A stretch of 64,000 bases of DNA from an uncultured Flavobacterium sp. (GTDB lineage: Bacteria; Bacteroidota; Bacteroidia; Flavobacteriales; Flavobacteriaceae). The stretch covers positions 10,792-74,791 of the forward strand of contig NZ_CAMIHH010000003.1 in the NCBI RefSeq assembly GCF_946220915.1. Reading direction: 5' to 3'. Position numbers and translations under genes: made by a program. Every line of letters starts with the position of its first letter. The first letter of the stretch is position 1. The notes beneath the pieces are model-generated. The model searched no databases and had not been told where the DNA came from. It saw nothing but the letters and a program-made list of their open reading frames with translations. This document shows, piece by piece, positions 34,551-41,264 of the stretch.

Positions 34551-35099
34551 TTAATGGGCATAATAGGGTGATATCATAAGGTACACGATTACACCGGTAA
34601 CAGCTACATAAAGCCACAATGGGTAGGTAATGCGCGCAATCTTCCTGTGCCTGGCAAAATTGCCCGCTAAGGCCCTTACATACGTTATCAGCACAAAAGG
34701 GATAATGATTACCGACAGTATGATATGCGATATTAATATAAAAAAATAAACATACCTCATGGCTCCTTCGCCACCGTAGGGCGTAGAATCGGAAGTCATA
34801 TGATAGGCTACATACATTGCAAGGAAGCACACCGATAGCCCTATGGCAAATTTCATTAGGTTTTCGTGTAGTTTTTGCCTTTTATTCCTGATTGCCCAAA
34901 CCGACACCACCAGCACAATTGCAGTAAGCGCATTGATGGTGGCGTAAATTGGCGGCAGGAAAGACAAAGGTTTTACATCATATCCCAGCTTCCTGAGATT
35001 AACACCAAAAAGCAGCGCGACCACCAGCGGTATGGCAACCGATAGGATGATGATCCATTTATTGTATTTTGCTTCAACGTTGTTGCTAGCCGTTTCCAT
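34551..35099 (-). CDS. DUF420 membrane protein (CtaM-like)
   Basis: The 182-residue protein has five hydrophobic helices (about 15-35, 45-68, 82-103, 120-145, 157-178), in keeping with DUF420. The histidine-containing helix segments LAMYVAYHMTSDSTP, ILISHIILSVIII and NFARHRKIARITYPLWLYV are conserved features. Family members such as CtaM are needed for assembly or function of aa3-type oxidase. Its start overlaps the SCO stop codon by 1 nt, giving translational coupling. Confidence 0.87.
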   Translation of the reverse strand: METASNNVEAKYNKWIIILSVAIPLVVALLFGVNLRKLGYDVKPLSFLPPIYATINALTAIVLVVSVWAIRNKRQKLHENLMKFAIGLSVCFLAMYVAYHMTSDSTPYGGEGAMRYVYFFILISHIILSVIIIPFVLITYVRALAGNFARHRKIARITYPLWLYVAVTGVIVYLMISPYYAH

Positions 35100-35728
35100 T
35101 ATTCTTCCAGTAATTTTTTAATGTCTTCTTTTATAGCTTGTACACCCGGCTGCTCCAGGCCGTCATAGTACAGTATCGGATTGCCATAGCTATCCTTGCG
35201 GCTCCTTATGTTGCCTTCCTTGTCTACAAGTGCAAACATCCCGGAATGCTCAAACCCCCCAGCCGCTTCAGGATTTACACCCGCATAGAGTTTAAACTCC
35301 TTTGCAAGGTTAAAAATATAATCCCGGCTCCCTGTAAGAAAATGCCAGTTGTAATGCTTAACGCCAAGCTTCCCGGCATGTTCTTTCAAAACCTTAGGGG
35401 TATCATATTCGGGATTAATAGTAATTGACGCTACGCCAAACTCCGGATTGCCGTAATATTCATCCTGAAGCGTGAGCATATTTTTATTCATCACCGGGCA
35501 GATTGTCGGGCAGGTAGAAAAGAAAAATTCCACTACATATACTTTACCCAGATAATCCTTATCCGTAATTTTCTTACCATCCTGATCTGTCAGCTCAAAC
35601 TTTGGCACAGGGCCAATTTCTACAAGATCCGATTTTCCAAATTTAACGCCGAGCTCATTCACTACCCATATACCGAATATGAGCACAATAAACGAAATCC
35701 CGATATAGGAATAGGTATTCTTTTTCAT
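35099..35728 (-). CDS. SCO1/SenC-family copper chaperone
   Basis: This 209-residue, membrane-anchored (about 8-26) thioredoxin-fold protein delivers copper to the CuA site of cytochrome oxidase subunit II. The copper ligands are all present: Cys73 and Cys77 in STCPTICPVM and His161 in FEHSGMF. FELTDQDGKKITDKDYLGK and ALVDKEGNIRSR are typical of the family. It sits directly after a cysteine-less SCO-like protein gene (no gap) and before DUF420, downstream of the oxidase structural genes. Confidence 0.94.
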   Translation of the reverse strand: MKKNTYSYIGISFIVLIFGIWVVNELGVKFGKSDLVEIGPVPKFELTDQDGKKITDKDYLGKVYVVEFFFSTCPTICPVMNKNMLTLQDEYYGNPEFGVASITINPEYDTPKVLKEHAGKLGVKHYNWHFLTGSRDYIFNLAKEFKLYAGVNPEAAGGFEHSGMFALVDKEGNIRSRKDSYGNPILYYDGLEQPGVQAIKEDIKKLLEE

Positions 35729-36397
35729 TTATATCTTTCTTTTAGCGCCTTTCAGCGTATCGTTTTTCCGGAGTGCCAGGCGGTATTCCCTCAGTACGAT
35801 CTTAACATCATCGGTCATTTCATTGTGCAGCTCTGCCGCCGAAAACGAATTATAGCTATCTTTATATTCCTCCTTGCCTGTTTCTTTATTTTTCCCATTC
35901 CTGCCCCTGAGGCTTTGCTCTTTATCCACAATAAAAATATTATAAGTAGAAAAGTCGGCACCCAGTGGCTCGCGTACTTTTAAAGAGCTGTAAAAAGCGG
36001 CAATGTCTTCAGGCTGTGCAAAAATGAATTTCCAGTTGGTTATGTCCGCCATCGTTTTAAGCTCGGCGGCAACATCGCTAACTTCCTGCTGTGCGCCGTC
36101 GGGCACGATCATTACAATCTGGAAATCCTTAAATTCTTTATACTTGCTGTTTAGTTTCTGGTTAATGTTGAAAATGGTTTCCTTTTTCTTCCTGATGTCT
36201 TTACCTAAAAACCCAATGATGGAAATTTTATTTTTTAATTGTACAGCCTGGCTATCCGGGGTTGTACCTTCGGGCACTTCAGAAATACCTTTTGTAATGA
36301 CAGGAAGATAAAGGGAATTGTGCTCAGCCATCGAAAAATAAACATACATGGTAAGTGGCAGAATGAGCAGGCTGAGAAGGATGATCTTGCGTTTCAT
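35729..36397 (-). CDS. Membrane-anchored SCO/thioredoxin-like protein without cysteines
   Basis: The 222-residue protein starts at the ATG at 36397, beginning MKRKIILLSLLILPLTMYVY, which gives a clean anchor (about 5-22). The body follows the SCO pattern: IIGFLGKD where SCO has VEFFFSTC, then QIVMIVPDG, WKFIFAQPEDIAAFYSSLKV and IFIVDKEQSLRGR, which parallels ALVDKEGNIRSR of the SCO protein encoded next. No cysteine remains at the copper site and the SCO histidine position reads FSTYN. It may be an assembly factor or a partner of the active SCO. The family assignment is mine from reading both proteins side by side. Confidence 0.7.
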   Translation of the reverse strand: MKRKIILLSLLILPLTMYVYFSMAEHNSLYLPVITKGISEVPEGTTPDSQAVQLKNKISIIGFLGKDIRKKKETIFNINQKLNSKYKEFKDFQIVMIVPDGAQQEVSDVAAELKTMADITNWKFIFAQPEDIAAFYSSLKVREPLGADFSTYNIFIVDKEQSLRGRNGKNKETGKEEYKDSYNSFSAAELHNEMTDDVKIVLREYRLALRKNDTLKGAKRKI

Positions 36398-36418
36398 GAT
36401 AAAGGAAATTTCCTTGTG

Positions 36419-36426
36419 CAAAAATA
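36419..36426 (-). promoter_or_regulatory. Candidate -7 box TATTTTTG for the SCO-DUF420 unit
   Basis: The minus-strand reading TATTTTTG lies 22 nt before the ATG at 36397 and directly follows the U-tract of the upstream terminator hairpin, sharing its T-rich sequence. Confidence 0.5.
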
Positions 36427-36428
36427 AA

Positions 36429-36457
36429 AAAAGGCGGTTGAAATAACCGCCTTTTTT
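36429..36457 (-). terminator. Terminator between the oxidase genes and the SCO unit
   Basis: Stem AAAGGCGGTT/AACCGCCTTT with a 5-nt loop and T-runs on both sides is 16-45 nt beyond the subunit IV stop. It separates ctaB-cox from the SCO-like genes. Confidence 0.88.
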
Positions 36458-36472
36458 ATGAATAATATACTT

Positions 36473-36823
36473 TTAGAACATCCACTTGTAGTGGGATCCT
36501 TTAAATACCTCGAATATGTAATCGCCCTCAATGAGTATAATGAACAAAAGGTATAAAACCAGGAATACCAGCGGCGCTACCACCGACCATCTGAGGCTGC
36601 CCTTTTCGCCCTCTATGTGCATGAACGCCCATACAATATAGTAGGCCTTTACAATTGTAAGTATGATGAATATCCAGTTAAGGAGGTTCATGTACAGGAA
36701 GTTGGTCATGAAAAGCGCTTCCGGCTTGATGATACCCAATATAACCTCTACGATGGTTACAAGAGATAGAAGTCCGAAAACAAACCAGATCCTTTTTGTA
36801 TTAGATTCGTGCGTATGTCCCAT
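36473..36823 (-). CDS. Cytochrome c oxidase subunit IV-type protein
   Basis: The 116-residue product has three hydrophobic helices (about 12-30, 40-62, 80-102). The segments VFGLLSLVTIVEVILGI, YYIVWAFMHIEGEKGSLRW and VVAPLVFLVLYLLFIILIEGDY match the caa3-type subunit IV/CtaF family, with the family's conserved helix-2/3 MHIEGE region. The His-rich N-terminus reads MGHTHESNTKR. Last structural gene of the oxidase unit; it follows subunit III by 19 nt and ends just before a terminator. Confidence 0.88.
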   Translation of the reverse strand: MGHTHESNTKRIWFVFGLLSLVTIVEVILGIIKPEALFMTNFLYMNLLNWIFIILTIVKAYYIVWAFMHIEGEKGSLRWSVVAPLVFLVLYLLFIILIEGDYIFEVFKGSHYKWMF

Positions 36824-36842
36824 TGTGCGTAAATTTTAATGA

Positions 36843-37820
36843 TTAAACCAGGTAGAAGAATGTAAATACAAATACCCAAACAAGGTCAACAAAGTGCCAG
36901 TACAAACCGATCTTCTCAACCATTTCGTAGCTTCTCCTTTTTTCATAAGTACCCAAAAGCACGTTGAAGAAAATAAGTATGTTAAGCAGTACACCTGTAA
37001 ATACGTGGAAACCGTGGAAACCTGTAATAAAGAAGAAGAAGTTGGCAAATAGCTTATGGCCGTATTCGTTCCTTACAAGGTTAGCGCCCTCAACAACAAT
37101 CTGCGCATCGGCAAGGCTTTTTATCGATTCTTCCCTTGTCAGAACGGTTTTCTTTTTATCTTTTGTAATCATTTCTGTCCTCACAAGAAGGTCAGGGCGC
37201 GCCTTGAAGCCGGCCACCACTTCTTCAACAGAATAAGTAGACATCTGGGCACCTTCCTGGAACCATATGCCTTCGCTCTTTTTCTTTGTAATGCGGTCGG
37301 TAGGTATATCGGCTGCAAACTCAGACAGGCCCACCCTTTTACCGTTTGTATCTACAAACTGCAGGATTGCGCCACCCCTTGTCTCTACCGCGCCAAACTC
37401 GCCTTTAATGAAGTTTTTCCATTCCCATGCCTGCGAGCCGAGGAATATGAAACCACCTATTATGGTCAGTACCATGTATACAGCAACTTTTGTCTTTTTA
37501 AGCTGGTGGCCTGCATCAACTGCAAGTACCATAGTTACCGACGAAAAGATGAGGACAAATGTCATGAAGGCCACATAGTACATCGGCGCATCTACACCAT
37601 GCAGGAACGGAAAGTGGTTGAACACCTCGTCGGCAATTGGCCATGTTTCAATGAATTTAAACCTCGAAAAACCATAAGCGGCAAGAAATCCTGAGAAAGT
37701 AAGCGCATCGGATACGATGAAGAACCACATCATCAGTTTTCCGTAGCTCGCGCCCATTGGCTCATTTCCGCCGTCCCATGTTTTACCTGTAGTAGCTGTT
37801 GTAGTAACTGTCGCTGCCAT
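36843..37820 (-). CDS. Heme-copper oxidase subunit III with a large soluble insert
   Basis: The 325-residue product has seven hydrophobic segments of COX3. Early blocks are GKLMMWFFIVSDALTFSGFL and YYVAFMTFVLIFSSVTMVLA, and later ones FFFITGFHGFHVFTGVLLN and YWHFVDLVWVFVFTFFYLV, the latter holding the family's conserved His and Glu-type positions. Between the two halves is an insert of about 110 residues (about 130-240) that is hydrophilic, with IPTDRITKKKSEGIWFQEG and multiple Lys/Glu. Normal subunit III has only a short loop there. It is the second of two adjacent subunit III-like genes. Confidence 0.9.
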   Translation of the reverse strand: MAATVTTTATTGKTWDGGNEPMGASYGKLMMWFFIVSDALTFSGFLAAYGFSRFKFIETWPIADEVFNHFPFLHGVDAPMYYVAFMTFVLIFSSVTMVLAVDAGHQLKKTKVAVYMVLTIIGGFIFLGSQAWEWKNFIKGEFGAVETRGGAILQFVDTNGKRVGLSEFAADIPTDRITKKKSEGIWFQEGAQMSTYSVEEVVAGFKARPDLLVRTEMITKDKKKTVLTREESIKSLADAQIVVEGANLVRNEYGHKLFANFFFFITGFHGFHVFTGVLLNILIFFNVLLGTYEKRRSYEMVEKIGLYWHFVDLVWVFVFTFFYLV

Positions 37821-37867
37821 ATAAAATTGTTAGGTTAAAAAGTTTTCAAATGTACAGTTTTTTTCTA

Positions 37868-38443
37868 TTAATAGAAATAGAAAAATAAAAACAAGTAAAC
37901 CCATAAAACATCGAGAAAGTGCCAAAACATTGCACCCAACTCTAATCCAAGGGTTTGAGACTTATTGTATTTTTGTTTAAAATGATTATAAATTACTACC
38001 AAAAGCACAATAATTCCGGCAAAAAGGTGGGCAAGGTGCGCAATGGTAACGATGTACACAAAAGATGTGGTTACGGTACTTTTCGGGCCGGTAAAAAACA
38101 GGTCCATTGCTATGATCTGCCTGAAGCCATAAAACTGTGCAGCAACAAAGCCAATGCCCAGTGCAAGGGTAATTAAAAGCCATAACGATGCGCCATTCCT
38201 GTCGCCTTTTCTTGTTGCCATTTTGGCAAGGTGAAAAGTAATGCTGCTCACAACAATTACCGCCGTGCTTATTATGAACGCTTCGGGAAGCTTGAAATCT
38301 TTCAGCCAGTCGCGCCTTGAGGCACTCACTACATAGGCGCTCGTCAACCCCGCAAACATCATGAACATGCTAACCATTCCAAACCAAAGCAGCATTTTTT
38401 TAGATTTTGCGCCTCTTTCGTTATGTTCTTCAATTGTCATCAT
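37868..38443 (-). CDS. Heme-copper oxidase subunit III (short type)
   Basis: The 191-residue protein has five hydrophobic helices, typical of short COX3-like proteins. KKMLLWFGMVSMFMMFAGLT is the first helix, and the C-terminus AMFWHFLDVLWVYLFLFFYFY carries the same WHFLDxxW motif as the neighbouring subunit III. VTIAHLAHLFAGIIVLLVVI holds conserved histidines. It starts 2 nt after the ctaB stop, so the genes are co-transcribed. It probably belongs to the same terminal oxidase, since two subunit III genes in tandem are common in this family of bacteria. Confidence 0.9.
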   Translation of the reverse strand: MMTIEEHNERGAKSKKMLLWFGMVSMFMMFAGLTSAYVVSASRRDWLKDFKLPEAFIISTAVIVVSSITFHLAKMATRKGDRNGASLWLLITLALGIGFVAAQFYGFRQIIAMDLFFTGPKSTVTTSFVYIVTIAHLAHLFAGIIVLLVVIYNHFKQKYNKSQTLGLELGAMFWHFLDVLWVYLFLFFYFY

Positions 38444-38445
38444 AA

Positions 38446-39360
38446 TTACCTCAAAAATTTATCTGCTACAAATATCACCTGCATTAGCGATATGTACGAA
38501 ACACTAACCAGCATGAGCTTTTTGGCTGCAGGCCCGTCCATTTTATTATAAAGCTTAACCGCATATACGAGCATCCACAAACCGAGCAGGAAAACAATCA
38601 CCGCCGAAACGACACTAAGCTTCAGTTCCCCTGTAAAGCCGGTAACCGGCAGCATAGATGCAGCAATAAGCCATGCAGTGTACAATATGGTTTGCAACGC
38701 CGTTTTTTTATCCCTTTTGCCTGTGGGCAGCATAAAAAACCCTGCTTTTTCATAATCCTCGAACAGGAACCAGCCAATGGCCCAGAAATGCGGGAACTGC
38801 CAAAAGAACTGGATAAGGAACAGTGTCCCTGCCTCAATGCCAAAATCATTGGTTGCAGCAACCCAGCCCAGCATGAACGGTATGGCGCCGGGAAATGCAC
38901 CAACAAATACCGCAAGGGGGGTAATGGTTTTTAACGGGGTGTATATGCTTGTGTAAAGAAATATCGATATGGCCCCAAACATGGCGGTCTTGGGATTGAT
39001 GCTGTATAAAATGGCAATGCCAAGAACCGTTAACGCAGCGCCAAGCATGAAGGCCGTTCGCACCGGCATTTTTCCAGAAGGTATCGGACGGTTTTTGGTA
39101 CGGTCCATCAGGGCATCAAGGTCTTTTTCTATGATCTGGTTAAAAACGTTGGAAGCGCCTACCATGCAATAGCCGCCAATCGTTAGCAGGACAAGGGTAA
39201 CCCAGCTGAACGCATGCACATCGGACACTCCCAAAAGGTAACCGGCAACCGATGAAAAAACAACGCTCACAGCAAGCCTTGCCTTGGTAATGGCGGTAAA
39301 GTCGGAAAAGATCGATTTTAATGAAACCGGTGTTTGCGAAGCGTTCAAAGTGATTTTCAT
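38446..39360 (-). CDS. ctaB: Protoheme IX farnesyltransferase (heme O synthase)
   Basis: The enzyme adds a farnesyl group to heme B, giving heme O for the oxidase. I take the ATG at 39360 (304 residues, MKITLNASQTPVSLKSIFSD). An upstream frame extension would include the promoter box. It is a UbiA-family prenyltransferase with nine hydrophobic helices. The Asp-rich prenyl-diphosphate site is ASNVFNQIIEKDLDALMDRT, and KNRPIPSGKM follows directly. The second motif lies at FEDYEKAGFFMLPTGKRDK. It is the first gene of the oxidase unit. Confidence 0.95.
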   Translation of the reverse strand: MKITLNASQTPVSLKSIFSDFTAITKARLAVSVVFSSVAGYLLGVSDVHAFSWVTLVLLTIGGYCMVGASNVFNQIIEKDLDALMDRTKNRPIPSGKMPVRTAFMLGAALTVLGIAILYSINPKTAMFGAISIFLYTSIYTPLKTITPLAVFVGAFPGAIPFMLGWVAATNDFGIEAGTLFLIQFFWQFPHFWAIGWFLFEDYEKAGFFMLPTGKRDKKTALQTILYTAWLIAASMLPVTGFTGELKLSVVSAVIVFLLGLWMLVYAVKLYNKMDGPAAKKLMLVSVSYISLMQVIFVADKFLR

Positions 39361-39380
39361 TGGGTTTTCAAAAACTGGCG

Positions 39381-39412
39381 CAAAGATAGGCCAAAAAATG
39401 CTTTTCTTCAAA
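39381..39412 (-). promoter_or_regulatory. Promoter for the ctaB-cox unit (TTTG-N20-TATCTTTG)
   Basis: On the minus strand TTTG (39412-39409), a 20-nt spacer and TATCTTTG (39388-39381) match both boxes of the Bacteroidota promoter. The -7 box is 20 nt before the ctaB start. Confidence 0.65.
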
Positions 39413-39578
39413 GGGAATGCCTTAAAAGAAAGATTCCTGCAAAAAAATAAAAAAAAACGAAAAGTAATACGCAACCTTTAGCTATTGAATGCATCTAACA
39501 GGTGCAATGACTTCATAAAGTTGTTTAAATTGTTACTACGAAAAAGAAAAATTCGTTAAATTGCTATGAAAGAGAGAG

Positions 39579-39598
39579 CCTTCCCCGAAACGGGAAGG
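39579..39598. terminator. Hairpin terminator near the end of deoC
   Basis: Stem CCTTCCC/GGGAAGG with a loop of 6 nt lies about 60 nt beyond the deoC stop. T-rich sequence (TTCTTTTG) follows on the plus strand, while the minus-strand tail is only CTCTCTC, so its strength for deoC is uncertain. The rest of the 39413-39658 gap shows nothing I can name. Confidence 0.5.
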
Positions 39599-39658
39599 TT
39601 CTTTTGTTAAAACCCAAGCCCGCAACCCAATAGAAAAAATTCCACTCAGGCACAACAA

Positions 39659-40402
39659 TCAGTATGCGCCGTAAGCAGTACCGCCCTCGGCAATTGCTTT
39701 CGCCGATGATGTGCCAATGCGCTTTACGCCAAGGGTTACCATCTCGACGGCTTCCTCATACGTGCGTACACCCCCGGCGGCTTTTACCGGCAATGGATAG
39801 GCATTTTCGAGCATCAGCTTTATCGTGGAGATTGTTGCGCCATTTGGTTTCCCTTCTTCCGTAGCATAAAAACCGGTGGATGATTTTACAAAAACACGGG
39901 CATAATCAGCTTCGTCAAAATTTGCCAGCACAACGTTTTTTACCAGGGCGCTCAGCTGTACGATCTCATGATCGTTGAGTGCAGCCACCTCTATGATCCA
40001 CTTGACAATTTTTCCATGGCCCAGCCCAAGCCGGGTACATTCGAGTACCTGTTCTTTTACTATCCCGGCCTGCCCCGATTTAAAAGCCTTATAGTCCAGC
40101 ACAAAATCCAGGTCATCCGCACCGTTAGATATGGCCTGCTCAGCCTCTGCCAGCTTTTTGGAAAGCGAACCGTTGCCCAGCGGAAAATCGATAACAGTCC
40201 CTACAGTTACCTGAGAACGTGCGGCAGCGATCATTTGCTTTGCCATGGCAACCCAGTTGGGCCGCACCATAACGAGCTTAAATTTCCCGTGAATGGCCTC
40301 GTGCACCAGGTTACGCACCACCTCACCATTGGCCGCCTCAGAAAGGCCTGCCTCCGTGGCGGTTTTTAAATAGGTAGAATCTAAATATTGCCTGATGTCC
40401 AT
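39659..40402 (-). CDS. deoC: Deoxyribose-phosphate aldolase
   Basis: The 247-residue TIM-barrel aldolase cleaves 2-deoxyribose-5-phosphate into glyceraldehyde-3-phosphate and acetaldehyde in deoxynucleoside breakdown. Motifs in order: FKLVMVRPNWV, VGTVIDFPLGNG, ADDLDFVLDYKAFKSG, ADYARVFVKSSTGFY with the Schiff-base lysine, and PVKAAGGVRTYEEAVEMV with the second active-site lysine. It stands apart from other deo genes. It starts about 16 nt after a terminator-like hairpin that closes the gcvH-vanZ unit. Confidence 0.95.
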   Translation of the reverse strand: MDIRQYLDSTYLKTATEAGLSEAANGEVVRNLVHEAIHGKFKLVMVRPNWVAMAKQMIAAARSQVTVGTVIDFPLGNGSLSKKLAEAEQAISNGADDLDFVLDYKAFKSGQAGIVKEQVLECTRLGLGHGKIVKWIIEVAALNDHEIVQLSALVKNVVLANFDEADYARVFVKSSTGFYATEEGKPNGATISTIKLMLENAYPLPVKAAGGVRTYEEAVEMVTLGVKRIGTSSAKAIAEGGTAYGAY

Positions 40403-40417
40403 AGCGCTAAAATAAGC

Positions 40418-40443
40418 AATCCCCAGCTAATAAGCCGGGGATT
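40418..40443 (-). terminator. Hairpin at the end of vanZ
   Basis: AATCCCC/GGGGATT stem with a 12-nt loop overlaps the last codons and stop of the VanZ-like gene. The minus-strand tail GCTTATTTT is moderately T-rich. Confidence 0.55.
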
Positions 40444-40822
40444 GTCTGTGTAATTTTCTTTTTTGGTATTGCCATAATACGATGACTGCGAGTGCGCTTC
40501 CTACGGTATTTGCAACCGCATCCAATACATCGGCCGACCTGTTATTGGTAATGCCCCATTGAAACAGTTCCATGAGTATACCATATCCTACAGCAATTGC
40601 AAACGCTAAGCCGCGCCGTGACGCAGCGCTGGAAACCTTTAGCGTTTTCAGCCCGTAACTCCACAGCACCGTAAAAACGAAATAAAAAAATGCGTGAAGA
40701 AGCTTATCCTTGGCAGGCATGTCAACCTTTTCAAGGCTTTCAAAATTCTCGGCGCTCACAAGGCAGGCAACCGTAATGACCGCCGTCCAGGAAATAGCCG
40801 CCCAAAAATATTTGTTACGCAC
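40427..40822 (-). CDS. VanZ-family membrane protein
   Basis: The 131-residue product has four hydrophobic helices and the family pattern [20 protein letters not shown] in the first half and [30 protein letters not shown], whose E..Q and R.aD.xDxxaN positions are conserved in VanZ-like proteins. VanZ itself confers low-level teicoplanin resistance, but most relatives are of unknown function, and such proteins appear beside gcvH and sprA in many Flavobacteriaceae as I recall. Its start overlaps the last 8 nt of gcvH. Confidence 0.85.
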   Translation of the reverse strand: MRNKYFWAAISWTAVITVACLVSAENFESLEKVDMPAKDKLLHAFFYFVFTVLWSYGLKTLKVSSAASRRGLAFAIAVGYGILMELFQWGITNNRSADVLDAVANTVGSALAVIVLWQYQKRKLHRQSPAY

Positions 40823-41195
40823 CTATCAGTTCCTTGTACTGTTCACTGGTAAGCAGGCCGTCGATTTCAGATGCGTCCGAAATCTTTACTTTTATCATCC
40901 AGCCACCGCCATACGGATCGGTGTTTACCGTTTCGGGAGTGGTTTCAAGCGATTCATTAAATTCAATGATCTCGCCAGCCAGCGGAAGGAACAGGTCCGA
41001 TACTGTTTTTACAGCCTCAACGGTCCCGAATACCTCATCTTTTGCCAGTGTCTGGTCAAGCGTTTCTACTTCAACATATACAATGTCGCCAAGTTCTTTC
41101 TGGGCAAAATCGGTAATGCCTACCGTAGCGGTGTCGCCTTCAATTTTAACCCATTCATGATCTTTGGTGTACTTTAAATCTGCAGGAATATTCAT
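40815..41195 (-). CDS. gcvH: Glycine cleavage system H protein
   Basis: This 126-residue lipoyl carrier shuttles the methylamine intermediate between the P, T and L proteins. The lipoylation site is the lysine in [40 protein letters not shown] and [14 protein letters not shown] complete the family pattern. No other gcv gene is in the window. The vanZ start overlaps its end, so both are probably read from one promoter. Confidence 0.96.
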   Translation of the reverse strand: MNIPADLKYTKDHEWVKIEGDTATVGITDFAQKELGDIVYVEVETLDQTLAKDEVFGTVEAVKTVSDLFLPLAGEIIEFNESLETTPETVNTDPYGGGWMIKVKISDASEIDGLLTSEQYKELIGA

Positions 41196-41219
41196 GTGTC
41201 AGTTTGTTATTTATTTCAG

Positions 41220-41227
41220 CAAATGTA
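41220..41227 (-). promoter_or_regulatory. Candidate -7 box TACATTTG for gcvH-vanZ
   Basis: The minus-strand reading TACATTTG lies 24 nt before the gcvH ATG, in the gap after sprA. Confidence 0.45.
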
Positions 41228-41264
41228 TGTTTTATCAGGTGAACTGTAAAATGTTTTTTTGTGT

